Assembly: GCF_020164585.1 (NCBI RefSeq) | Contig: NZ_JAIQZF010000008.1 | Location: 48,649-112,648, forward strand | DNA from: Psychroflexus curvus | GTDB taxonomy: Bacteria; Bacteroidota; Bacteroidia; Flavobacteriales; Flavobacteriaceae | Length of the DNA: 64,000 nt | Direction: 5' to 3' | Shown here: one piece after another, positions 1 to 8,034 of the stretch | How positions within the stretch are numbered: the first letter of the stretch is position 1 | Layout: each line of letters starts with the position of its first letter | Notes under the pieces: generated by a model | The model's database searches: none | Told to the model about the DNA's origin: nothing | Seen by the model: only the letters and a program-made list of their open reading frames with translations | Made by a program: the position numbers and the translations under genes

Positions 1-572
1 TGACCTTCAACCAAAACTTCCAAAGAAGGTTCAGACTCAACTACATCAGCAATTCTTGAGAGAATATCATCCGCATCGTTTCCTATCCTGTAACTGCTAT
101 CTCCAAACAGCAGATTATCGTCGATGTTTATCTTCACCATAGTTTCTTCTATAGACACATTGAGATCTTCTCCAGATTCTCCAATCTTTTTTGAGATGTT
201 ATGAGAAATAGCGATGTTCAAAGAATCTTTAAGCGAAGTTGCGCCTGCTAGTTTAGATGCAGGAACATCCTTTAAGGTTCTTCGCATTGCTTCTTTGTTT
301 TTTTCTGAAAGCACAATATTCTCCCTAGGAATACTCACCATCATTCCGTCCTTTTCAGTCTGTAGAGAAGCGATCTTGGAATTGTAACGCTCAACTCGCA
401 TTTCAATTTGATTCATTTGAGTTTCTAATTTTTCTTTTTCAACTCGGGTCTGCATCAATTCTGACTTGGTATCGTCTAAATTAGTTTCTAGTTCGGTGTA
501 TTTCTTTTTTGAAACACAACCCGACATAAGGGCTACTGCACTTAAGGCTAATACTATTTTTTTGGTCTGCAT
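1..572 (-). CDS. OmpA-family outer-membrane lipoprotein, cut by the window edge
   Basis: I translated this by hand; it opens with ATG at 572 and runs off the left edge, giving 190 codons. The N-terminus is a lipoprotein signal with lipobox LMSGC (Cys19). A Glu/Lys/Gln-rich stretch (about 24-75) is probably coiled coil. From about residue 130 the sequence looks like the start of an OmpA_C peptidoglycan-binding domain (INIDDNLLFGDSSYRI, then ILSRIADVV and a beta strand LEVLVEG). It probably anchors the outer membrane to peptidoglycan. The C-terminal part of the domain is outside the window. Family call is confident; the exact paralogue is unknown. Confidence 0.8.
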   Translation of the reverse strand, partial: MQTKKIVLALSAVALMSGCVSKKKYTELETNLDDTKSELMQTRVEKEKLETQMNQIEMRVERYNSKIASLQTEKDGMMVSIPRENIVLSEKNKEAMRRTLKDVPASKLAGATSLKDSLNIAISHNISKKIGESGEDLNVSIEETMVKINIDDNLLFGDSSYRIGNDADDILSRIADVVESEPSLEVLVEG

Positions 573-676
573 AGGTTTATTTTTAATTATTGGTGACAAT
601 AACGGTATTTTGCTGTAGCTTATTGTTAATATGGTATGAAGATTTTGGAAAAACAATAAAAACCAGTCTGTAAGAA

Positions 677-1357
677 TTAAGCCTTGTGATCTGGATAAAA
701 GCGTTTGAGCTGATTTGGTGCAATGCCCAGTTTGAACAACATGACCAGTACTGTATCCAGAGTCAGTTGTGTAAGGACTCCGTTTTTTTGGAATCTCCGA
801 TTGGAGGTGATGACCGAAGTCTTCAGTTTTTTAAATTTTCCTTGTTTTCGAAGCCGCTTTTGGATTTCCACGTCTTCCATAAAGGTGATGCTTTTAAAGC
901 CATTTATTTTTTTAAAGGTCTCCGCTTTGACGAAGATTGCATGATCGCCGTAGGTGAAAAACTCCAGGCTGAACTGACTGCACCACTTGTAAAACTTGAA
1001 AATAGGGTGGGTGTCCTTCATCATCAGCCTAAAACTCCCGCCTATGACATCAGGATCCTGGCATAATTCAACGATGGAAGCATAAGCATCCTCGGGCAAA
1101 AACGTATCGGCATGAAGAAACAGGAGGAGGTTTCCCCGGGCATGCCGAGCGCCAAAATTCATTTGATTGGCTCTGCCTTTGGAAGTTTTTAATACGCTAA
1201 CAGATTTAAACCGTTTTGCTTTTTCAAGGGTCAGGTCCTGACTACCGCCATCCACGACGATAATTTCAAAATGACCTGAAAGTTTCAAGCTGTGTTCTAA
1301 AACCTCAGAAATAAACGCTTCTTCATTTAAGGTCGGTATAATGATACTAATGAGCAT
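677..1357 (-). CDS. Family 2 glycosyltransferase, TIGR04283-like
   Basis: A 226-residue GT-A glycosyltransferase. The N-terminal motif IIIPTLNEE, the nucleotide-binding VVDGGSQD segment (about 33-40) and an HADT acidic motif (about 78-81) are in the usual order. Length and motifs match the TIGR04283 (rSAM/selenodomain-associated) transferases rather than polysaccharide polymerising enzymes. There is no membrane segment, so a cytosolic enzyme is likely. Substrate is unknown. It stands alone, about 100 bases from the OmpA gene on the same strand, with repeat DNA upstream. Confidence 0.75.
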   Translation of the reverse strand: MLISIIIPTLNEEAFISEVLEHSLKLSGHFEIIVVDGGSQDLTLEKAKRFKSVSVLKTSKGRANQMNFGARHARGNLLLFLHADTFLPEDAYASIVELCQDPDVIGGSFRLMMKDTHPIFKFYKWCSQFSLEFFTYGDHAIFVKAETFKKINGFKSITFMEDVEIQKRLRKQGKFKKLKTSVITSNRRFQKNGVLTQLTLDTVLVMLFKLGIAPNQLKRFYPDHKA

Positions 1358-1471
1358 AAAAATTAATTTATATCAAATTTGTTCACCAAATCTGGAGGAC
1401 CGGTTTTTCATCATCCACAAAGGCGTAGCAAAATATACTATTTTAACCAAAATGCCTTGTTTGTATAACTA

Positions 1472-1947
1472 AGATGTCAGGGCGCTGCCCCTCTATTTCT
1501 TTTCTAATACATTATGCTAATAAGATGTCAGGGCGCTGCCCTTTCATTTTTCTTCCAAATGCTGGATTACAAAGCCTATGCTTTTCGTTTTGCCGAATAA
1601 TCGAATAGTCGAATAATCGTGCAGTCGAGTAGTCGACAAGTCGAACCACGAATCAAGAACCACGACTGCTGACTTCTGGCTCTTGATTCAAAACATAACG
1701 AATATTGGAATAGCAAATTTCACCACATCACTCTTCACCAATCATTACTTTGGCTCCTGACTTTGGTTACATCTAACTAATATAGATGTCAGGGCGCTGC
1801 CCCTCTGTTTCTTTTCTAATACATTATGCTAATAAGATGTCAGGGCGCTGCCCCCTTCATTGTTCTTCCAAATGCTGGATTACAAAGCCTATGCTTTTCG
1901 TTTTGCCGAATAATCGAATAGTCGAATAATCGTGTAGTCGAGTAATG
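1472..1947. repeat. 165-bp direct repeat, two copies 312 bp apart
   Basis: Copies lie at about 1472-1637 and 1784-1947 and differ at only a few positions. Each begins with AGATGTCAGGGCGCTGCCCC, repeats that motif about 53 bp later, and ends in CGAATAATCG-type motifs. A more diverged copy in the same orientation starts at about 21728. The sequence between the copies (1640-1783) also has a homologue at about 21875-22030. Confidence 0.85.
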
Positions 1948-1965
1948 GGGAGTAGCCTACAACGC

Positions 1966-2402
1966 GCTGCCGATTATACGATTAGTGGCGCAGCCACGCC
2001 GAATATACGATTGGACATTATTTTTGAATCTGGTACATTTTGCTTTTCGAGTATTCGTGTATTCGAGTATTCGTGTAATGGGAACTTAGCAACCCCGCGC
2101 TGCCGATTATACGATTAGTGGCGCAGCCACGCCGAATATACGATTGGACATTATTTTTGAATCTGGTACATTTTGCTTTTCGAGTATTCGTGTATTCGAG
2201 TATTCGTGTAATGGAAACTTAGCAACCCCGCCCTGCCAACTATACGATTAGTGGCGCAGCCACGCCGAATATACGATTGGACATTATTTTTGAATCTGGT
2301 ACATTTTGCTTTTCGAGTATTCGTGTATTCGAGTATTCGTGTAATGGGAACTTAGCAACCCCGCCCTGCCGAATATACGATTAGTGGCGCAGCCACGCCG
2401 AT
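1966..2402. repeat. 133-bp tandem repeat array, 3.3 units
   Basis: Units start at about 1966, 2099, 2232 and 2365 (the last partial), an exact 133-bp period. Each unit contains a GTGGC-GCA-GCCAC hairpin and two copies of a 16-bp word (CGAGTATTCGTGTATT). Units differ at only a few positions, so expansion was recent or the array is homogenised. There is no open reading frame across it. Confidence 0.9.
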
Positions 2403-2423
2403 GATGTGATTTGTCTTTGATAA

Positions 2424-2574
2424 GGGGCGTAGCCCTGACATCTTAGTAAAGGGCGTAGCCCTGACATCTCCGTTAGGGGCGTAGCCCTGGCATCTTAGTA
2501 AGGGCGTTAGCCCTGGCATCTCCGTTAGGGGCGTAGCCCTGGCATCTCCGTTAGGGGCGTTAGCCCTGGCATCT
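2424..2574. repeat. 26-bp tandem array of small palindromes, six copies
   Basis: Copies of GGGGCGTAGCCCTGRCATCT start at about 2424, 2450, 2476, 2502, 2528 and 2554, nearly all with 26-bp spacing. Each has a GGGC/GCCC hairpin; two or three copies carry one extra T in the loop. They are the reverse complement of the AGATGTCAGGGCGCTGCCCC motif at 1472, 1525, 1784 and 1836. The last copy touches the stop codon of the DUF456 gene, so it could shape that transcript's 3' end. Confidence 0.85.
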
Positions 2575-3075
2575 TTATAACAACAACTCCCTGTACTGAA
2601 TAAGCTTGTAAGTAAAAATAATAAGGAAAGCCAAAGCCCCCATAAATTCTATAAAGGTGGAAGCCAAAAACCCGATAAATGAGCCGAAAGCTGCTCTCAA
2701 GGCCTGTTTGCTGCCTTTTCTGGAAAAATAAAGTTCTGCGATATAGGCCCCCAAAAAAGGAAATACCAAAACCGTTAACGGGATAGGAGTGAAGATGCCC
2801 ACCAGCAAGCCAATACCTGCACCATACATACCGTATTTACTGCCGCCGTATTTTTTGACTCCGAACATAGGAATGACATAATCCAGGATAAAAATCACGA
2901 CGGTAATGCCAAAAGTGATCCACAACAGGTTTGAGCTCACCTCCACTTCGGGAACGAAATAAAGCAGCAAAATGCCTATCCATGAAATAGGTAAACCGGG
3001 TAAAACCGGCAGAAAACTTCCGATAAGTCCTACAATACAGCAGATAAACCCCAAACTGATTAAAAGTATACTCAT
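2575..3075 (-). CDS. DUF456-family small integral membrane protein
   Basis: A 166-residue, strongly hydrophobic protein with about four membrane segments, glycine-rich turns (YGGSKYGMYGAGIGLLVG) and the LPVLPGLPISWIGILL motif near the N-terminus. These features and the length fit the DUF456 family, whose function is not known. It is divergent from hemW, with 76 bases between starts. Its stop codon abuts the palindromic repeat array. Confidence 0.8.
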   Translation of the reverse strand: MSILLISLGFICCIVGLIGSFLPVLPGLPISWIGILLLYFVPEVEVSSNLLWITFGITVVIFILDYVIPMFGVKKYGGSKYGMYGAGIGLLVGIFTPIPLTVLVFPFLGAYIAELYFSRKGSKQALRAAFGSFIGFLASTFIEFMGALAFLIIFTYKLIQYRELLL

Positions 3076-3129
3076 GTTTTATTTGTCTAAAATCGAACTT
3101 AAACTTAAAGAATTCGATGAAGTAAATCC

Positions 3130-3137
3130 TACTTTTG
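3130..3137 (+). promoter_or_regulatory. Putative Bacteroidota -7 box for hemW
   Basis: TACTTTTG matches the phylum -7 consensus TAnnTTTG and lies 14 bases before the chosen hemW start. No clear -33 TTTG partner was found. Confidence 0.4.
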
Positions 3138-3151
3138 AGGAAATAATTTTA

Positions 3152-4282
3152 ATGAGTTCACTTTACATCCATATTCCGTTTTGTAAGCAGGCTTGCCATT
3201 ACTGCGATTTTCACTTTTCGACTTCGTTGAAACACAAAGACCAATTGGTGGAGGCGATTGGCAAGGAACTCAGCATGCGAAAAAACGAGCTTCCGGGAGC
3301 AGTCGAGAATATTTATTTTGGTGGGGGGACGCCGAGTTTGCTCTCAGAATCTGACCTGACTTCCATTTTTGAAACGATTTACGCACACTATGAGGTAGTT
3401 GAATATCCCGAGATCACGCTGGAAGCCAATCCGGATGATTTGGATATCAGCTACCTGCAAATGTTATCGGGAACTAAAGTCAACAGGCTAAGCATTGGAG
3501 TACAGTCGTTTTTTGAAGAAGACCTCAAGCTGATGAACAGAGCGCATAATGCCGGAGAAGCAGAATCGTCCATTTTACTGGCCAAGCAGTTTTTTGATAA
3601 CATCTCGATTGATTTGATCTACGGAATTCCCGAGATGAGCGTGGAGCGCTGGCAAGCCAATCTGTCCAAAGCTTTGGAACTGGGCATTCCTCATATTTCC
3701 AGTTACGCCTTAACGGTCGAACCCAATACGGCTTTAAAGCATTTTATAGACAAAGAAATCATTCCACCTGTGGATGATGACCTGGCTAAACTGCATTTTG
3801 ATATTTTGGTAGACACCCTGCAAAACATGGGTTATGAGAACTACGAGTTTTCCAATTTTGGAAAGCCGGGCTACTTTTCACAGAACAATACCGCGTATTG
3901 GACGGGAAAGTTTTATCTGGGCATAGGCCCTTCGGCCCACAGTTTTGTGAACAGCACGCGGAGCTGGAACATCAACAATAATCCTAAATACATCAAAGCT
4001 CTGGAAGCCGGAGAGCTTCCGGCTAAGCGCGAGGAGTTATCCCGAACAGATCGGTATAACGAATACATCATGACCCGTCTTCGCACCCAGTGGGGTGTGG
4101 ATTTGAAAGTGGTCGAAACCGAATTTGGTCTCAATTATGCCGCTTATCTGATGGATCACATCCAGGCCTTTCAACAGCAGGGTTTGCTGAAACTTGAGGG
4201 CGATATACTCAAAGTCACCGGCGATGGTAAATTCTTATCAGATGGGATTGCATCAGAATTGTTTATGCTAAATTTGAAGTAA
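3152..4282 (+). CDS. hemW: Radical SAM heme chaperone HemW
   Basis: I chose ATG 3152 (376 residues) because it places the conserved start SLYIHIPFCKQACHYCDFH at the N-terminus and follows a -7 box; the upstream extension overlaps the divergent gene. Cys11, Cys15 and Cys18 form the CX3CX2C iron-sulfur motif followed by DF, as in HemW rather than true HemN oxidases. The GGGTPS SAM-binding motif follows at about 58. The known family role is heme binding and transfer to target proteins. The last 39 bases of the gene have a second copy at 5172-5210. Confidence 0.92.
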   Translation: MSSLYIHIPFCKQACHYCDFHFSTSLKHKDQLVEAIGKELSMRKNELPGAVENIYFGGGTPSLLSESDLTSIFETIYAHYEVVEYPEITLEANPDDLDISYLQMLSGTKVNRLSIGVQSFFEEDLKLMNRAHNAGEAESSILLAKQFFDNISIDLIYGIPEMSVERWQANLSKALELGIPHISSYALTVEPNTALKHFIDKEIIPPVDDDLAKLHFDILVDTLQNMGYENYEFSNFGKPGYFSQNNTAYWTGKFYLGIGPSAHSFVNSTRSWNINNNPKYIKALEAGELPAKREELSRTDRYNEYIMTRLRTQWGVDLKVVETEFGLNYAAYLMDHIQAFQQQGLLKLEGDILKVTGDGKFLSDGIASELFMLNLK

Positions 4283-4475
4283 TACCGATATTATTTTAAA
4301 TGTCGCAAAAATGCTCCTTAAAATACCTGGCTGCGTTTTACTTGGAAGGCAGATATATACGCAATTGCTAACGACATTAATCATTCAAATTGGTATAACT
4401 TAAAGGGTTTTTAATTTGAAATTGAATTTGATAGAGTTTTAGAGAAAATTTAATCAAAAAGCGACTACAAGACGT

Positions 4476-4778
4476 TTATCCAATCGAGATATTCAAGTTT
4501 TTTCCAAGTCCTGTTTCAATCAATTTATAATAAGTAGAGATTTGAATATCACTTAAGCCTCTTTCAATTCGGGAAATGTAACTTTTTTTGGTGCCCGTTT
4601 TATTCGCTAATTCTTCCTGAGTCAAATTTGCCTCCTTGCGCGCTTCTTTCAGCATGACACCAAGACGAAAAGCAAGAGAATCAGCGTCAAATTTATCGCG
4701 CTTTGTTGTTCCTTTTGCCCCGTATTTATCAATTAAAAGCTCTTCAAAATTTGTAATATCTTTCATTTTAAGTGTCAT
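4476..4778 (-). CDS. XRE-type HTH antitoxin (HigA-like)
   Basis: A 100-residue protein with a Cro/C1 helix-turn-helix at about 42-85 (LTQEELANKTGTKKSYISRI). It lies immediately downstream of, and slightly overlaps, a decayed HigB-type toxin on the same strand, the usual toxin-first order. The start may be the ATG at 4778 or the one at 4766 just after the toxin stop. Expected role: neutralise the toxin and repress the operon. With the toxin interrupted it may be an orphan repressor. Confidence 0.8.
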   Translation of the reverse strand: MTLKMKDITNFEELLIDKYGAKGTTKRDKFDADSLAFRLGVMLKEARKEANLTQEELANKTGTKKSYISRIERGLSDIQISTYYKLIETGLGKNLNISIG

Positions 4779-5109
4779 TTTTAAGTTTTAAATATTCTTT
4801 CTTCAAGCTTTCGGCTTGTTTGATTTCTCTCTTTGGAGTTTTCTGTGTTTTCTTAAGAAAGCAGTTAGTTAAGACAACTAGATTTCCATCATCGAGAAAA
4901 CATAAAAGGCGGATGCTTTTAAAAGTTGTAATAATTCGTATCTTATAAATTCCATCTGTATTTTCAAGTTGTTTAAAGAATTTCTTAGGTACCTGTTTTT
5001 CAAATCGAACCAAATCCAGAACATAGTCAATTTTTTGCTGGACTTTTTCATCTTGCTATTTATAAAACCTAACAAAATAATTTTTATATGCTATTATAGT
5101 TCTTACCAC
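4768..5109 (-). pseudogene. HigB/Gp49-type toxin interrupted by an amber codon
   Basis: Read from GTG 5109 the frame gives a full family-length protein of 113 codons, apart from an in-frame TAG at codon 18 (5058-5056). Residues before the stop (AYKNYFVRFYK) and after it (QDEKVQQKIDYVLDLVRFEK) continue the family pattern without a gap. The C-terminal signature KKTQKTPKREI is intact. An internal TTG at 5013 could make an 81-residue fragment lacking the N-terminal helix. This looks like an inactivated mRNA-interferase-type toxin. An in-frame TGA lies just upstream of the GTG, so no other start is available. Confidence 0.8.
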
Positions 5110-5171
5110 GCCTCAAAGTTAACTAATTAGTTTATTTTTTATAATATTTTTTTGAAAATATGTATCGCACG

Positions 5172-5210
5172 GGGATTGCTTCAGAATTGTTTATGCTAAA
5201 TTTAAAATAA
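5172..5210 (+). repeat. Second copy of the hemW 3' end
   Basis: These 39 bases match 4244-4282 at 36 positions and encode the same final residues GIASELFMLNLK plus stop. All three differences are at third codon positions (gca/gct, ttg/tta, aag/aaa) and are silent. The copies bracket the HigB/HigA locus in direct orientation. The pattern suggests that both tails were once parts of working hemW genes. Confidence 0.9.
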
Positions 5211-5272
5211 AATATAAGCAACTAGTCAGTATCAAAAAATAATCTAATTACTACTTATAAATACTTTTAAAT

Positions 5273-5410
5273 CAGTGTTTTGTGTGTCTTTTTCACGCAA
5301 AGACAACTAAGCTGTTCGCAAAGGCCGCAAATTTATATATTGATGATTTTCAATCATTTGCGTAACTTTGCGTTTTTTTCTTTGCGAATTTTGCGTGAAA
5401 TAAAACACTG
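5273..5410. repeat. Long imperfect inverted repeat
   Basis: Outer arms CAGTGTTTT (5273-5281) and AAAACACTG (5402-5410) enclose perfect 11-bp inner arms TTTCACGCAAA (5291-5301) and TTTGCGTGAAA (5390-5400). The centre repeats TTTGCG-type words. It resembles the non-coding palindromic repeats scattered in flavobacterial genomes. A miniature mobile element is possible, but no target duplication was identified. Confidence 0.65.
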
Positions 5411-5460
5411 TTAGTTAATGTTTAAAATAGACTGTTTAGTTACAAATAAAAGTCAAACTC

Positions 5461-5697
5461 ATGTCCAACGTAGATTTAATTATTGAAGAGCGCGCAACAG
5501 ATATCGGTAACTTTACACTGAAAGCTAACACGACCGTTTATATTTTTGGTGGAGAAGTATTTCCAGAAAAACGCTACATTCATTGGAATTTTGTGTCTAG
5601 TAGCAAGGATAAAATCCAAAAAGCCCGTGACATGTGGAAAAATCAAGAATTTGATAAAGTGCCTGGTGAAACTGATTTCGTTCCCTTACCGGGTTAA
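5461..5697 (+). pseudogene. Pirin-family gene with its middle missing
   Basis: A 78-residue frame. Residues about 19-78 (TVYIFGGEVFPEKR, HWNFVSSSK, VPGETDFVPLP) match the C-terminal cupin end of pirins. Residues 1-18 (MSNVDLIIEERATDIGNF) look like the N-terminal start of the same family from memory. Full-length pirins have about 290 residues, so roughly 210 residues, including the metal-binding His cluster, appear to have been deleted in frame. A working pirin is unlikely. Whether the short protein is made is unknown. Confidence 0.65.
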
Positions 5698-5709
5698 TTT
5701 CTATTGACG

Positions 5710-6078
5710 ATGAACATCGAAGAACTTCGGGACTACTGCCTAAGCAAACCCGAAGCAACCGAAGCCTTTCCTTTTGATAACGACACCCTGGTGTTTAAAG
5801 TCAAAGGCAAACTCTTTGCCCTGACTTCACTGAAAAAATGGGAAGCGGGTGACCACAGCGTCAACCTGAAATGCGATCCACAAAAAGCGGTCGCCTACCG
5901 GCAAAACTATCCGGAGGAGGTCTTTCCCGGTTACCACATGAATAAGAAACACTGGAACACGGTGGTTGTTGATGGACCGCAACTTTCCCGAAAATTCCTT
6001 CAGCACCTCATCAACCACAGCTATGAGTTGGTGGTGAGCAAACTTACCAAATCTCAGCGGCAGGGCCTGCAGATCTGA
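5710..6078 (+). CDS. MmcQ/YjbR-family (DUF419) protein
   Basis: ATG 5710 gives 122 residues starting MNIEELRDYCLSKPEATEAF. The KPEATEAFPF start, the FKVKGKLFAL strand, the LKCDP motif and the PGYHMNKKHWNTV segment are the hallmarks of MmcQ/YjbR proteins, which have a CyaY-like fold and are often described as DNA-binding. A TTG two codons upstream is less likely as start. It precedes the mutS-like gene by 78 bases on the same strand. Physiological role is unknown. Confidence 0.85.
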   Translation: MNIEELRDYCLSKPEATEAFPFDNDTLVFKVKGKLFALTSLKKWEAGDHSVNLKCDPQKAVAYRQNYPEEVFPGYHMNKKHWNTVVVDGPQLSRKFLQHLINHSYELVVSKLTKSQRQGLQI

Positions 6079-6129
6079 AGACATGGTATAAACTTCTTCT
6101 TTTTTTAGTGGCAGATAGACCAATAACTC

Positions 6130-6137
6130 TATTTTTG
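6130..6137 (+). promoter_or_regulatory. Putative -7 box for the mutS-like gene
   Basis: TATTTTTG fits TAnnTTTG and lies 19 bases upstream of the ATG at 6157. No convincing -33 element was identified. Confidence 0.4.
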
Positions 6138-6156
6138 CAATTCAATTTTTAGACTT

Positions 6157-7929
6157 ATGCCAACTCCAGGAGCTACTTATTCTGAATTTATTTCTCGATA
6201 TACCACCGATTTAAAAGCCATAAAAACTCAGTTATTCTGGTCGAGCATGCTTCGGCTGGTCGTTTTTCTGGCGATTGCCTCGGCGATATATTTTTTCTGG
6301 TCCTCCACAAGAATCGTCATCGGTTCCATCATCCTTGGCATTGTCATCTTTCTCATTTTAGTGACCAGGCACTCTAAAATTCAGTATAAAAAGGCCAAAC
6401 TGAAAGCCCTGCTTCAGCTCAACGACACCGAACTTCAGGTCTTAAAAAGAGATTTTTCTGACTTACCCGCTGGTGAACACTACAAAAATCCGGAGCACGA
6501 ATTTAGCCAGGACATCGATATTTTCGGGAAGCATTCTTTTTTTCAATACCTCAACCGAACCGCCTTAACCGAAGGTGAAGAAAATTTAGCCGCCAAGCTC
6601 ACCTCCAATTCTATCGATAAGATTGACTCCAAACAGGAGGCCATTCAGGAACTCGCTCAGAAAGTGGAGTTAAGACAAAACTTCACCGCCGATGCTAAGC
6701 TGGTCAACACCGAAACCAAAGCCAGCAGTATCATCACCTGGATCACCAAGTATAAAACCTTCGTACCCAAGTGGATGTCCTGGTTCCCGAGGGTCTTTTC
6801 AGTGATTTCTCTTGTTGTGATTACAGCCTATTTCTTCAATGTCATCACCGGCGCTCAGTTGTTACTTTGGTTTGTGATTGGTTTGGGATTTACGGGAGTT
6901 TTCCTAAAACGCGTCAATGAACTTTCCAGCCATGTGAGTCAGGCCCAAAGCACCTTTCAGCAGTATTTCAAACTGTTGAAACTGATTGAGGATGCTGAAT
7001 TTGATTCGAGTTTACTTAAGTCTTTTCAATCTGAAATTCATTCGGAATCGGCAAAGGCCAGTCAGATTCTAAAAAAGCTTTCCAAGCATATCGACGGTCT
7101 CGACCAGCGGAATAATATTTTACTTGGCATCGTTTTGAACGGCTTTATGTTAAGAGATTTGACGCAATCCTTAAAAATCGAAAAATGGATTTCAGCGCAT
7201 GCTGATCAAGTCGAAAGTTGGTTTAAAGTGATTGCGGAAGTCGATGCTTACAACAGCCTGGCCAATTTCCGTTTCAATCATCCCCATTACGTTTTCCCGG
7301 AAATCAAACAGGAGGGAAGCTTCACCAGAACCCGGGGTGCTGTGCATCCTCTGATTGATCCAAAAGATGCCGTGAAAAATGATTTCGAAATTAAAGACAA
7401 TGAGTTTTTTATCATCACCGGAGCCAATATGGCGGGAAAAAGTACTTTTTTGAGAACGGTGTCCATTCAGATTGTGATGTCCAATGTTGGACTTCCAGTT
7501 TGTGCCGCTTCCTGTGACTATGTTCCGACCAAACTCATCACCAGTATGCGCACGGTGGATTCTCTGGCCGATGAAGCCTCCTATTTCTTTGCGGAACTGA
7601 CCCGACTCAAATACATCGTGGACCAAATCCAAACCGACAAATACTTCATCGTTCTGGATGAAATCTTAAAAGGGACCAATTCGACCGATAAAGCTATCGG
7701 TTCCCGGAAATTCGTGGAACGCCTGGTCAAAGCCAATGCCATCGGCATTATTGCTACGCATGACCTGAGTTTATGTGAAGTCGCCGATGCACTGCCGCAG
7801 GTAATAAATTATTACTTCGATGCAGAAATTATCGATGATGAACTGCATTTTGACTATACCCTCAAGACAGGGGTTTGTCAGAACATGAACGCTTCGTTCC
7901 TGTTGAAGAAGATGGATATCGTGGAGTAG
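6157..7929 (+). CDS. Membrane-associated MutS-like ATPase
   Basis: A 590-residue protein. Two hydrophobic hairpins, at about 28-70 and 208-250, look like membrane segments. The C-terminal third is a MutS-type ATPase: Walker A GANMAGKST (about 423-431), YFIVLDEILKGTN Walker B region (about 493) and an ATHD motif. The mismatch-recognition domains of MutS are absent. It belongs to the short MutS-related group common in Bacteroidota, for which a role in mismatch repair is not established. It is followed by a toxin-antitoxin pair. Confidence 0.85.
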   Translation: MPTPGATYSEFISRYTTDLKAIKTQLFWSSMLRLVVFLAIASAIYFFWSSTRIVIGSIILGIVIFLILVTRHSKIQYKKAKLKALLQLNDTELQVLKRDFSDLPAGEHYKNPEHEFSQDIDIFGKHSFFQYLNRTALTEGEENLAAKLTSNSIDKIDSKQEAIQELAQKVELRQNFTADAKLVNTETKASSIITWITKYKTFVPKWMSWFPRVFSVISLVVITAYFFNVITGAQLLLWFVIGLGFTGVFLKRVNELSSHVSQAQSTFQQYFKLLKLIEDAEFDSSLLKSFQSEIHSESAKASQILKKLSKHIDGLDQRNNILLGIVLNGFMLRDLTQSLKIEKWISAHADQVESWFKVIAEVDAYNSLANFRFNHPHYVFPEIKQEGSFTRTRGAVHPLIDPKDAVKNDFEIKDNEFFIITGANMAGKSTFLRTVSIQIVMSNVGLPVCAASCDYVPTKLITSMRTVDSLADEASYFFAELTRLKYIVDQIQTDKYFIVLDEILKGTNSTDKAIGSRKFVERLVKANAIGIIATHDLSLCEVADALPQVINYYFDAEIIDDELHFDYTLKTGVCQNMNASFLLKKMDIVE

Positions 7930-7984
7930 GTTCAATTAATAAAGGCCTTGAGTGTAATACAGGGAGTTCTTTTTTGAAATTCGA

Positions 7985-8016
7985 TTTGTTTACTTAAAAG
8001 GAAACATTTATCTTTG
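7985..8016 (+). promoter_or_regulatory. Putative promoter of the intact toxin-antitoxin operon
   Basis: TTTG at 7985-7988 and TATCTTTG at 8009-8016 are separated by 20 bases, matching the Bacteroidota -33/-7 arrangement. The toxin start codon follows at 8035. Confidence 0.6.
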
Positions 8017-8034
8017 TAACAATAGAATTCATAA

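Larger units (their letters stand above)
1358..2574. other. Gene-free repeat region A
   Basis: About 1.2 kb with no credible gene between the GT2 gene and the DUF456 gene. It is built almost wholly from repeats: two copies of a 165-bp direct repeat, a 133-bp tandem array and a 26-bp tandem array, listed separately. The rest consists of short word-like motifs such as CGAATAATCG and CGTGTATTCGAG that also recur in the repeat regions at 21-22 kb and 60-64 kb. Confidence 0.8.
5110..5460. other. Intergenic stretch with gene-end duplicate and long inverted repeat
   Basis: No gene is seen in these 350 bases. They contain the second hemW 3' end (5172-5210) and an imperfect long inverted repeat (5273-5410). 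The remainder is AT-rich. Confidence 0.6.

Noticed and set aside
2424..2574. CRISPR-like array of short repeats
   Set aside because: Repeats are spaced by only about 6 bases of nearly constant sequence, with no unique spacers and no cas genes.
5056..5058. Stop codon recoding, because two toxin-antitoxin genes contain single in-frame stops with family-like sequence on both sides
   Set aside because: The stops are of different kinds (TAG and TAA), there is no recoding signal, and nearby genes show clear decay. Simple mutation is enough.
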